Shown here in pieces: positions 24,901 to 31,951 of a DNA stretch of 38,778 nt. The stretch covers positions 1-38,778 of the forward strand of contig NZ_JADBGR010000013.1 of the NCBI RefSeq assembly GCF_014892515.1, read 5' to 3'. The notes under the pieces were generated by a model. The model saw only the letters and a program-made list of their open reading frames with translations. It did not search any database and had not been told where the DNA came from. Position numbers and translations under genes: made by a program. The first letter of the stretch is position 1. Every line of letters starts with the position of its first letter. The DNA is from Myceligenerans pegani. Lineage in GTDB: Bacteria; Actinomycetota; Actinomycetes; Actinomycetales; Cellulomonadaceae.

Positions 24901-25370
24901 CCGCCGTTGCTCATCACAGTTGCCGTCGCGACCCGCAAGTCCTCATGTACCGGGGACCGATACTCGCCCTGGAGATAGGTCGCGATCGCATCGTCCCCAC
25001 CGGCCAGGGCATTTCCGATTGACGCTCGGGTGGCGCTACCCGCGAAAGCCAGGGCTGCGGCGAGCGCGAACTTGTTGTCCTCGGCCCGGAGCACCGGCAG
25101 GTCAGTGCCCACAAACACGGCGACGTCGTCGTCGGTACCCGCCAGAGCTCGCGCAGCCGCGGCGCGGACCGCGCGGCCCTCTGTCTTGAAGGCCCAGACC
25201 GCCTGCCCCCGAATCGTGTCCGGCAGACCGGTGTCCGCAGACATGATTTCAGACCCGAATGCCGTACGTGCCACGAGCGGGTTGCATGTCGGCAGGGATC
25301 CCGCTACCGCCACCCCCGCAAAGACTGTCAGTAGTTGGCGTCTGCCGAGCACAAGCCCATCAGATCGCAT
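21951..25370 (-). CDS. Exported ALF-repeat, Ala-rich coiled-coil protein with hydrophobic C-terminus
   Basis: A 1139-residue protein. The N-terminus 'LGRRQLLTVFAGVAVAG' has twin Arg and a hydrophobic stretch, a possible Tat signal, with Cys29 as a weak lipidation candidate. Residues ~55-245 hold ALF-type repeats (e.g. 'VRREALAALSDGSDEVLRAFL', in two parts here: VRREALAAL, DEVLRAFLEDG). Residues ~250-565 are an extremely Ala-rich helical stalk. A second ALF block spans ~600-775 and a second Ala-rich coil ~800-970. Residues ~1015-1110 are hydrophobic and glycine-zipper-like. ALF repeats are known from actinobacterial polymorphic-toxin-like proteins, but no nuclease or other toxin domain ends this one. 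RBS AAGGGAGGG precedes the ATG. It lies 40 bp after the pseudoprotease gene, in one operon. Confidence 0.82.
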   Translation of the reverse strand: MRSDGLVLGRRQLLTVFAGVAVAGSLPTCNPLVARTAFGSEIMSADTGLPDTIRGQAVWAFKTEGRAVRAAAARALAGTDDDVAVFVGTDLPVLRAEDNKFALAAALAFAGSATRASIGNALAGGDDAIATYLQGEYRSPVHEDLRVATATVMSNGGPAVRREALAALSDGSDEVLRAFLEDGQRTAQEEDDRLAVASILTTASPQVRIYAQRALDDGSPEAITRFLGSGQYIARARDEESATIDQLVTIVEEEGRRARLKTEEAVTLSQQAVSAAEQAREAALRAKAEALAANEDVALSARAANGAAQAAKGAAAAASTAISASRTARIAAQRAAVASQSAATAAAFAGKAASQAYRASIAASQDASQAAAARSAAVGARDAAGKARTAALAADQAATAASQAAVAGTSAASAANHAAVAAAAAAAAADAAGVATSEAAKARAAAAEADAAAAKATRAAGTARTLANKAATAARVARDAANSAADHAVRAADAADDAADHAGQAIDFANRSTAAAQAAVDAANAAAGAVSEAEEVEAAARDAETAHLQEDTESAIEQARKLAQGESEQLLRFSRVQTQEALQSDEVRSLITAAESALRDGAFDRAVVAGREAATRLLTSHGGWTRSAAEFALAGSRYDVVNWIEADRLLAQEQDDREMAFATAATAPAAVAEAAASALESDAPDAVRRFIESGAVTAGAEDNRVVVARILADDPRPGVRAAAEAALDEGTAEALHQFLTVGFVTALEEDDEAEVSGFLASGGQYLSAAAQVTLEGSALMRRNLVSRHQYYYAQVDHDHATHVSAIRATIARAAGIAATALEDAARASQIAAVARGAAAEATEWARQADAYRADASRAASRADGFADSAEASAAAAARSAQRAEEAAAVAREARRSANYSAKQAIFSARQAVTYATAAQESASNARAAALQADQDARAAADAASAANRIALDAARAEEAREARERANRARQHDQAGTNPADDDPTVDGRDVVAGPAPEESGDRAKDLAKYLSQASAFYGMAAGAFALTGGLVIAASWYTGFGALIGGGLLAMGAFCGVVSIALGVGATLANGFAYGFGSSEFWNSALMTGLGGAFMGIGSGIAAGARVADDVVKAGADLGRSMWDGVSGLAHGFASLFM

Positions 25371-25410
25371 GATTGCGCCCTCCCTTTCAGCGTCTTGTCG
25401 AACCGGCTAC

Positions 25411-27699
25411 TCACCGGCTGACCCGGATCTCCACCAGCACGTGCTCTCGCCCGTCGACCGATTCCCCGATGGGACCCCACTCGTTGGGCCCGAATTCGTA
25501 CGCCGTGGTCTCACCCTCCGCAGTCGTCTCCAGCTCCGTCGAGGCATAGTCATTCGTGTGCACCAGATAGGCACCCGGAAGGTTCAACTTCAAATACCCC
25601 TCGACCCCTGTCATTCGGAAACAAACGTCCTGGTTATCCAGCCCGCGGGCGGAAACGCTCAAGACGTTCTCTTCCGCACAATCAGCAAGCAACACGTGGC
25701 CATCACCGGAGATGAGACGAATGCCGCGCTCCTCGAAGATTCCGTCGGCGCCTGGATAGGCGAAGGTCTCCACCGCCGACGTGTCGCCCGCCGGCCGGTT
25801 GACCGCCACCGCGGCATCGCCTCGCTCGCTCGGGCGTCCGAGCACCCAGGCGAGCCGAGACCCGGGACGGTAGGCCACGAGCCCGGTCGTCGAGCCGAGG
25901 TGAGCGTCGTCGTAAGCGATCAGACGGTCACGGGTGTGCGCCATGTTGTACCCGGCGATGCCGCCGCCCTGGTTGGAATAGACCGCAGGCCCGGCCTCCC
26001 CGCTGCCGTCCGCGTGGCGCAGCCAGGGCACCACGGTCACCCACCCCGCCCCTGGCCGGTAGAACACCAAGTGGTCGGCCTTGCCAGAACGGTCGTAGTC
26101 GTAGGCGATCACACGGTCGGCCGTTGAGGTGAGCCTGCCCATCCTGTGCTCGAAGACCTGCTCGTACCCGCCCCCAGTGGTCCGTTCGATGACCCGGTAC
26201 GACGAGCTCACGATGTCCGAGTCGACCAGGCCGGGCCGATAGGCCACGAGGCAGTCCCGGCGGCCGGAGCGGTGGCAGTCGAACGCGATCATCCGATCGC
26301 GCGCGTTTTGCACGTCGAAGCCGGCGATCCCGCCGCCCTGGTTCACGTAGACGTTGGGACCGAGGTGCCCTCCGCCTGCGTCGTCGTCGAGAACCCACGG
26401 GACGATCGTCACCCACCCGGCCCCGGGACGATAGAAGACCACGTGCTGGCCGGTCGCCGAACCCTCGTCGTCCAGCATGATCATCCGGTCGGCCGTCAAG
26501 CTCAGGCGACCCAGCTTCTGACGGTGGATCCGCTGGTACCCGCCGTCCGGGTCGCGCTCGAACACGCTGTAGGACGCGCTCTCGCTGTCCGAATCGACCT
26601 CGCCCGGCCGGTAGACCACGATGCAGTCCTGTTTTCCGGTGCGGTGGCAGTCGAACGCAAGCACCTTGTCATGTGCCCGCCCCAGCAGGACGGTGCCCTG
26701 CGCGGGTACCGGGCCGATGCCGGCGTTGGAGTTGTGGAAGACCCTTTCGTACGAGCCGTCTTCGCGGTGCTTGACGACCCAGTACTTCTTCTCCGGCCCC
26801 GGCCGGTAGATCAGGAGGTGGTCCAGCTTCCCCGTGCCTTCGTAGTCGACGGCGACGATCTGATCGTCGTTGCGGGCGAGGTCGTACCCCGCAATGCCAT
26901 CGAGGTGCCCGTCCCCGTCGCGATCAGCAGATGCGTATGACGCCAGGAACGCGTTCTTGTACCAGACCGCGTTCCGCTCCACCCAGGCCGCCAGGACGTC
27001 TGCCCGAACCACCTGACCTGTCCGGTCGGCGTCGCTCGGAGCCTCGAGGCAGCCGTTCTCGACCGAGCCCACCAGGACGCCGACGACCTCGACGGCACCG
27101 TCGACCGAGCGAGTGACCGGAGCACCCGCATCACCGTCACACGCTGCGGCGGTGGACTCCGCGGGCGCACTCACCTCGAACGAACTGTCGGAGATGCCTC
27201 CCGCAACGAGGCCGGCCACCTGAACTTCGTCCGGCGCCCACACCGTCTCTGTTCGTCCATAGCCACTGAGCGCCAACGACTCGCCGTCCACCACGGATGA
27301 ATCGGTGAGATTCCACGGAACGACGTCAACCCCCAGTGTCAACCTCGCCAGCGCCACGTCGTGGTCCGGGTGCGGCACGATCCGGTCGACATCACGCACA
27401 TACCCGTCCGATGTCGACAGGTCAGCTCGCCCGATGGTTGCCGTCGTGTTCGCCGGCGCCGCGCCGGTACGCACCTCGTCAGAACCATCCGTCGTGAAGC
27501 ACGACGCCGCCGTAAGCACCCACTGTGGCGCGACCAGCGCGCCAGTGCATGCCTTCTCCTCGCCGACGACGACGCGCACGACCTGCCGGACCCAGCTCGG
27601 CTCCACGGTCCCACCACCAGTCACCGCCCCGGCAGGCGACGCCAGGCCCGACAACAAGACCACTGCCGCGACAGACGCAACGCCCAATCGTCTCAACAT
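25411..27699 (-). CDS. Secreted trypsin-fold pseudoprotease with VCBS-like repeats
   Basis: A 762-residue protein: Sec signal peptide (1-25), S1 (trypsin) fold at ~28-242, about six propeller-type repeats at ~277-614, and a C-terminal ~110-residue domain that may be beta-trefoil (AbfB-like, uncertain). The catalytic triad is broken: the His site reads AASC (Ser66) instead of AAHC, and the nucleophile site reads GDAGAP (Ala191) instead of GDSGGP. Asp114 remains. Repeats carry 'DxDxxG...lvxYRPG' signatures, likely Ca2+-binding blades. A DxDxDG loop sits at ~259-265. The ATG at 27699 has a GGAGG site 5 nt upstream; the longer frame lacks one. Likely a binding protein rather than a protease, acting with the ALF protein encoded next. 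Confidence 0.87.
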   Translation of the reverse strand: MLRRLGVASVAAVVLLSGLASPAGAVTGGGTVEPSWVRQVVRVVVGEEKACTGALVAPQWVLTAASCFTTDGSDEVRTGAAPANTTATIGRADLSTSDGYVRDVDRIVPHPDHDVALARLTLGVDVVPWNLTDSSVVDGESLALSGYGRTETVWAPDEVQVAGLVAGGISDSSFEVSAPAESTAAACDGDAGAPVTRSVDGAVEVVGVLVGSVENGCLEAPSDADRTGQVVRADVLAAWVERNAVWYKNAFLASYASADRDGDGHLDGIAGYDLARNDDQIVAVDYEGTGKLDHLLIYRPGPEKKYWVVKHREDGSYERVFHNSNAGIGPVPAQGTVLLGRAHDKVLAFDCHRTGKQDCIVVYRPGEVDSDSESASYSVFERDPDGGYQRIHRQKLGRLSLTADRMIMLDDEGSATGQHVVFYRPGAGWVTIVPWVLDDDAGGGHLGPNVYVNQGGGIAGFDVQNARDRMIAFDCHRSGRRDCLVAYRPGLVDSDIVSSSYRVIERTTGGGYEQVFEHRMGRLTSTADRVIAYDYDRSGKADHLVFYRPGAGWVTVVPWLRHADGSGEAGPAVYSNQGGGIAGYNMAHTRDRLIAYDDAHLGSTTGLVAYRPGSRLAWVLGRPSERGDAAVAVNRPAGDTSAVETFAYPGADGIFEERGIRLISGDGHVLLADCAEENVLSVSARGLDNQDVCFRMTGVEGYLKLNLPGAYLVHTNDYASTELETTAEGETTAYEFGPNEWGPIGESVDGREHVLVEIRVSR

Positions 27700-27928
27700 C
27701 AGATCCTCCGTCCAGTACGCGAAACACGACCGGCCCGGAGGCATGTACGCCCGGGCCCGGAAACGCAAAGCAGAGACCCGATCGCCACGTTCGTGGCCTG
27801 GCCCGGTCTCTCAGGTGCCGTCATAACGCCAGCATGTCAATCCGATGCCTGGACCAACCTCTGCCGAACGGCAGAGGATTCGCTGCGTTCCCGCGATCAA
27901 TCCATCGAAGGCGCAGTATCGGGCCTTG

Positions 27929-28603
27929 TCAGGTGTAATCCGTTGGCTCGGCGATCCCGTGCTCCCAGGCCCAGGCGGCAATTCCGACGCGGTTGTGGAC
28001 CTGGAGTTTCGCGGCGATGTTGGCGACGTGAGTCTTGACCGTGCCCGCGGAGACTGTCAGCTCCTCAGCGATGTCGGCGTTGGTCCGTCCCTGCGCAACC
28101 AAGCGCGCGACCTCGGTCTCGCGAGCGCTCAGCCTTGACGAGCCTGGTCGGGAGACCCAGCCGAGCCTGCCGCGTCCGTGCCGGAGCAGACGAACGGTGA
28201 TCTGTGGGCTGACCAGCATGTCGCCGTTGGCTGCCGCGCGGATCGCCTCGGTGAGCAGTGTCGGACCGGAGCGCTTGAGCAAGAATCCGGATGCACCGAG
28301 CGCCAGGGCAGAGGACACGTACTCGTCGAGGTCGAAGGTCGTGACCACGATGATCCGGCAGTGCGACGTCCGTGGGTCCTTCATCAGCAGACGCGTTGCT
28401 TCAAGACCGTCCAGCTCCGGCATCCGGATATCCATCAGGACCACGTCGGGAATCAGGTGACGCACCGTGTGGAGCGCTGACGGCCCGTCCGCAGCTTCGC
28501 CGACCACACGCATGTCCGGCTGAGAATCGATGAACATCCGGAATGAGCTGCGCACGTCGCGCTGGTCATCCACGACGACCACTCGTGTCTCCGGCACACT
28601 CAC
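27929..28603 (-). CDS. NarL/LuxR-type response regulator
   Basis: A 224-residue two-component regulator. The receiver domain has acidic Asp12-Asp13, phosphoacceptor Asp58 in 'VLMDIRMPE', Thr in 'VVTTFD' and Lys110 in 'FLLKRSG'. The LuxR helix-turn-helix covers ~155-215 ('LSARETEVARLVAQGRTN', then 'VSAGTVKTHV'). It binds DNA when phosphorylated by its kinase. The GTG at 28603 has AGGAGGG 8 nt upstream and overlaps the kinase stop as GTGA. The pseudoprotease gene starts 229 bp downstream on the same strand, which makes that operon the obvious candidate target (inference). Confidence 0.93.
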   Translation of the reverse strand: MSVPETRVVVVDDQRDVRSSFRMFIDSQPDMRVVGEAADGPSALHTVRHLIPDVVLMDIRMPELDGLEATRLLMKDPRTSHCRIIVVTTFDLDEYVSSALALGASGFLLKRSGPTLLTEAIRAAANGDMLVSPQITVRLLRHGRGRLGWVSRPGSSRLSARETEVARLVAQGRTNADIAEELTVSAGTVKTHVANIAAKLQVHNRVGIAAWAWEHGIAEPTDYT

Positions 28604-29829
28604 GATCGAGTCCCTCCTCTGCCCCAGCAGGGTATCGTCGCAGACAGCCGCCACTGACCATTTCCGTCAGGCCCGGCAACCAGACGACCACCAACGGCAG
28701 CGACCCGCTCTCTCAGCGCGGTCAAGCCGGTGCCTCCGTGCGCACGACGCGGCCTTTCCAGCGACAACGCCATGGTGCCGATGTCGTTGAGAACCACGAC
28801 CACGAGATCGCCATCCAACGAGCCGCTCACAGAAACCGTGACCGCGCACCCCGGCGCGGCGTGTCTGCGCACGTTGGTCAGGCCTTCGACCACTACCCGA
28901 TAGACGGTCGCCTGCACTTCCTGAGATGGACCCGTCCGCACGTCGTCGTCGATCTCGACCCGTACAGGTGGGCCATATCCACGCTGCCCGCGAAACCGGT
29001 CCACCAGTGCAGGAACGTCCGAGATTCGCCGCATGGACCGTGGAGCCGCAGCCCCGTCGTCGTGCAGCACCTGGACGAAGCCGTCCATCGCGTCCAGCGC
29101 GCCCACACCCACGTGCTCGATCCGCTCGAGCACCTCACGCATCTGATCGAGGTCGTCGGCCCGTGCGAAACGCACCGCCTGTGCCTGTGCAACGATGCCC
29201 GTGAGGTCATGGGCAACGAAGTCATGCAGGTCCTGAGCCAGTTCCAACCGCTGCTCACGGCGGACCTCGGCGATCAGTTCACGTCGCCGGCGAGCGAGAT
29301 GACGCGGCACACCACCGGTAAGCACTGCGATCGTTGCGGGGAATGCCATCCCGGCGAGATGCCCGAGAATGATGAGCAGGTCGAATCCCGAGGAGATCGG
29401 CCACGGCCCGACGTCGGATGCCACCTGCGGCCAGTACTTGACGAGCCGAAGCACCCACACGACGAACGCGACCCACACCAGCGCCGCCGAAATCACCGCC
29501 ACTCGCAGCGGAGCCGTCCACCGCACGACAGCCGCCAGCAATGCGAAGAGTGCAATCAGCTCGACAGGACCGGGGTGCTTCCCCGGCTCGCCGATCGTCA
29601 CATCGGCAAAGAGCACGTAGGCGGTCGTGGCGAGCGAGATCGAGCCGGCCCCGATGGCAAGAACATGGAGATACGAGCGGCCTGCTCGACCGCCGACGAT
29701 CATCGCAAGCACCGCACCCACGGCAACAGCCGCCGGGACACCGACCGGACCCACACCATTGCCGAGCAACCACGCGCTCACCACAGTCAAGACCGCAAGG
29801 ACGACAAGTAGGGCACGACGGACTGACAC
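28600..29829 (-). CDS. Membrane sensor histidine kinase (HisKA_3 type)
   Basis: A 409-residue kinase. Five or six transmembrane helices fill residues 1-~180 with almost no external domain, so it may sense a membrane signal. The HisKA_3 dimerisation helix has 'LAQDLHDFVAHDL' with phospho-acceptor His202. The ATPase domain shows 'EGLTNVRRHA' (N box) and 'GGTGLTALRERVAAVGG' (G box). The partner is the overlapping response regulator gene. The GTG at 29829 is chosen because translation then enters the first helix directly and a TACGCT hexamer lies 6 nt upstream, as in a leaderless gene. A GTG at 29859 is an alternative. Confidence 0.88.
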   Translation of the reverse strand: MSVRRALLVVLAVLTVVSAWLLGNGVGPVGVPAAVAVGAVLAMIVGGRAGRSYLHVLAIGAGSISLATTAYVLFADVTIGEPGKHPGPVELIALFALLAAVVRWTAPLRVAVISAALVWVAFVVWVLRLVKYWPQVASDVGPWPISSGFDLLIILGHLAGMAFPATIAVLTGGVPRHLARRRRELIAEVRREQRLELAQDLHDFVAHDLTGIVAQAQAVRFARADDLDQMREVLERIEHVGVGALDAMDGFVQVLHDDGAAAPRSMRRISDVPALVDRFRGQRGYGPPVRVEIDDDVRTGPSQEVQATVYRVVVEGLTNVRRHAAPGCAVTVSVSGSLDGDLVVVVLNDIGTMALSLERPRRAHGGTGLTALRERVAAVGGRLVAGPDGNGQWRLSATIPCWGRGGTRS

Positions 29830-29930
29830 GACATCAGCGTAGACGCGACGTGTGGTCACGTTCCCGGATCCGCCGAAGCCGGTAGCGTGACGGGTTCCGC
29901 GCCTGTGCGGACTCGGACCGGAGGCGCCGG

Positions 29931-30743
29931 CTACCCGGTGACGCTGATCTGGTCCCCGTCGACCGACACCGCGACCTCGGGGAGCGGGTCCCGGCTTTCC
30001 GGTGTCAGACCGGACGCGGCCTGCACCACTGACCCGTCCTCGATCGAGTACCGGCTGCCATGGCACGCGCAGTCGATCGTGCCGTCACGCACCGCGCTCA
30101 CGGTGCACCCCTGATGCGTGCAGACGGCCGAGAAGCCTCTGAAGTCGCCTTCGGTCGGCTGCGTGATCACGAGCTGCTGGTCGGCGAGGATCAGTCCACC
30201 GCCGACCGCTACCTCGCCGGTCGAGGCCACGACGTCCGCTCCGGCGCCCGCCTCGCCTTCGGGTGCGCCGTCGCCTGCAGGCGGGTCGGCCGCGGGCGGC
30301 TGCTCGTCGTCGACACCGTAGACCGCACATCCGCTCGCTGCGCTCGCGACACCGGCGGCGCCGAGCACCAGCACGTGCCGCCTCGAAGTGGCTCCCGTCC
30401 TGGGACCGGTCTCCGTCATGAAGAGGGTCCCGGCGGCCGAGTGGACGAGCACACGGGGCGTCGCGGCCTGGAACCCGAGCGCATAGAGACAGTGGACGGC
30501 GACCGGTATGGTCAGGAAGAACGCTGCCCGCCCCGACCAGCGGTGCACCGCGCCGATCCAGCGCGGTGGGTCGGACGGGCCGATCTTGCCGTACATCATC
30601 AGCGCCGACCCCACCTGCACGAGCGCGAGCAGCAGCGCGGCCGACGCGAGCCAGACCTTGGCCTCGAGCGGCCCCGAGAAGCCCGCGACGTTGACAACTT
30701 CGTAGAAATGGCAGAAATGGCTGCGGTACTGGAGACAAACCAC
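29931..30743 (-). CDS. Rieske [2Fe-2S] protein fused to a shortened DUF6529-like membrane domain
   Basis: The 270-residue frame joins two parts. Residues ~17-105 contain about three transmembrane helices and 'GAVHRWSGRAAFFLTIPVAV' and 'VHSAAGTLF', similar to the core of DUF6529-type membrane proteins but shorter at both ends as I recall that family. From Met109 on it is a complete Rieske protein: a Tat lipoprotein-like signal ('SRRHVLVLGAAG' to 'ASGC'), a Pro/Ala/Glu linker, and the cluster ligands CTHQGC and CACHGS. An independent start at Met109 (ATG at 30419) would give a normal 162-residue Rieske protein, so the fusion may be only an open frame left by a deletion. Role: electron transfer at the membrane. 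Confidence 0.75.
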   Translation of the reverse strand: MVCLQYRSHFCHFYEVVNVAGFSGPLEAKVWLASAALLLALVQVGSALMMYGKIGPSDPPRWIGAVHRWSGRAAFFLTIPVAVHCLYALGFQAATPRVLVHSAAGTLFMTETGPRTGATSRRHVLVLGAAGVASAASGCAVYGVDDEQPPAADPPAGDGAPEGEAGAGADVVASTGEVAVGGGLILADQQLVITQPTEGDFRGFSAVCTHQGCTVSAVRDGTIDCACHGSRYSIEDGSVVQAASGLTPESRDPLPEVAVSVDGDQISVTG

Positions 30744-30839
30744 TCGCGACGTGCCGAGTTAGCAACCGTCGCGTTCTCGGCAGTCGGCGGCGGCGCAGTC
30801 GGCGCTGCGCTGACCGCCTGGCTGACTTCGCTTGGCTAG
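30708..30839 (+). CDS. Possible 43-residue membrane peptide or gene tail
   Basis: The frame from the ATG at 30708 ends with 'ATVAFSAVGGGAVGAAL' and 'TAWLTSLG', a single glycine-zipper transmembrane-like helix. It overlaps the first codons of the opposite-strand Rieske fusion. There is no good ribosome binding site. It may be the 3' end of a gene lost at the same breakpoint, or chance. Confidence 0.2.
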   Translation: MAEMAAVLETNHSRRAELATVAFSAVGGGAVGAALTAWLTSLG

Positions 30840-30962
30840 GAGTGGGGAAAAGATGCCTGGAGCATCAAGGAGGCATACTGTCGCATCGCCCTGGCGGGCT
30901 CTCGATTAGGGCATTGCACCGCCCTCGCGTGGCCAGGTCATCTGGCGACGACCGCCGCTGTG

Positions 30963-31346
30963 TCACTGCTGCACGAGTTGATTGACGCGTTGGTGTGAGA
31001 CGCCGAGGATCTTGCCCACGTCGCGTTGGGCGATGCCCTTGCCCACGAGCTTCCGTGCGAGTGCTGCGGTCTTGGCCGACGCATCGGCGTCAAGACGCTT
31101 GGCCTCGGCGCGTTCGGCGGCCACGTCTTCCAGGACGTCGCGGACCTTGATGCCGGCGACCGCGTCGATGGAGACGTTCACTGCGACGTCCTCGACGGGG
31201 ACGTCGCGTGTGACGGCGATGAGCTCGCGTGCCATCTGCTCGACGTCAGCGAGGCGCCGGGCCTGGGTGAGGCCGTCGATCTCGGGGACGTGGACCATCC
31301 ACCACCCGTCCTCGCGGGTGACGGTGGCCTGATAGGTGCTGGTCAC
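30963..31346 (-). CDS. hicB: HicB-family antitoxin
   Basis: A 127-residue antitoxin. The N-terminal HicB partial RNase H fold is seen as 'GWWMVHVPEIDGLTQARRL'. The C-terminal helix-turn-helix (~98-127) ends 'ILGVSHQRVNQLVQQ', which should bind the hic promoter. It neutralises the HicA RNase encoded just upstream. The GTG start overlaps the hicA stop as GTGA and is preceded by AGGAGG. Its last 24 bp recur, with one mismatch, at 34376-34399. Confidence 0.88.
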   Translation of the reverse strand: MTSTYQATVTREDGWWMVHVPEIDGLTQARRLADVEQMARELIAVTRDVPVEDVAVNVSIDAVAGIKVRDVLEDVAAERAEAKRLDADASAKTAALARKLVGKGIAQRDVGKILGVSHQRVNQLVQQ

Positions 31347-31549
31347 TTCGTGCCCTCCTGGCTGTCCTTGATGGCCTTGAGAACCTTGCGGTAGACGCCC
31401 GGGCTGATCTGCCGATGTCCGTCCGGAACGGAGACGCTCACGCCGCTCGGATGCTTCCACTGCGTGTGGGAGCCGACCGTCCGGCCCGCCGTGAAACCGG
31501 CGTCGCGCAGTTCCTTAAGGACCTTGCGTGTGGGCTGACTACTGACCAT
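31343..31549 (-). CDS. hicA: HicA-family toxin (mRNA interferase)
   Basis: A 68-residue protein with the HicA dsRBD-like fold. The catalytic His28 sits in the usual 'GSHTQWKHP' context, followed by 'VSVPDGHRQISPGVYRKVLK' (residues ~39-58). HicA cleaves mRNA independently of ribosomes until bound by HicB. hicA comes first and hicB second. There is no Shine-Dalgarno sequence before the ATG; a TAGACT hexamer lies 6 nt upstream, so the message seems leaderless while hicB has a strong ribosome site. That would favour antitoxin translation. Confidence 0.88.
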   Translation of the reverse strand: MVSSQPTRKVLKELRDAGFTAGRTVGSHTQWKHPSGVSVSVPDGHRQISPGVYRKVLKAIKDSQEGTK

Positions 31550-31555
31550 CAGGCT

Positions 31556-31602
31556 AGTCTATGCGCGCTAGACAAATCAAGGCAAGGGTGGCTAGACGAA
31601 TC
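31556..31602 (-). promoter_or_regulatory. hicAB promoter and likely HicB operator
   Basis: On the minus strand: TTGCCT (31585-31580), an 18-nt spacer, TAGACT (31561-31556), 6 nt, then the hicA ATG. The inverted repeat GTCTA-N7-TAGAC (31557-31573) covers the -10 box. A related direct repeat, GCTAGAC[A/G]AATC, occurs at 31567-31578 and 31591-31602, 24 bp apart. Together these form a plausible autoregulatory site for the HicB helix-turn-helix domain. Confidence 0.6.
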
Positions 31603-31951
31603 TGGCCCGGCTGGCTCACTGAGCGAAGCCAAGGATTCCAAGTTCTCGACCCGATCAACGAAGCGGTTGGACACAGCCTCCTGAGAGGTGACTGGCAGGC
31701 CGTTGGTGGCCCAGCTCTGGTAGGCCTGCTGCAGTGGAGCGTGCATTGAAGTTGTCCGTTTCCTCGAGCATGGGCGGTTCTTCTCATGTGGTCGGGAGGA
31801 TTGGTGAGGTCCCGACGTGGTCTTGGGCTCGCCGGCATAGGTCCTGTCCGACAGGTGTGAGCGGACCGACGGCTGGGAGGGTTCCCGTCGGCATGCACGA
31901 TGATGGCTGCGTCGGTGATCGCAGGTGCGTAGTAGGTCGAGTGAGGGCTGG
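31603..31951. other. Non-coding stretch, no gene recognised
   Basis: Short frames exist on both strands, e.g. one of 64 codons reaching minus-strand ATG 31744, but none has convincing codon bias together with a ribosome site or family match. It separates the divergent hicAB and 31952 genes and may contain the upstream gene's promoter. Confidence 0.4.

Noticed and set aside
22500-25000. DNA repeats or a CRISPR-like array in the Ala-rich region
   Set aside because: The periodicity comes from Ala-rich codons of a coiled-coil protein; there are no identical repeats with regular unique spacers.
27100-27600. An active serine protease
   Set aside because: The His and Ser positions are Ser and Ala, so catalysis by the usual triad is not possible.
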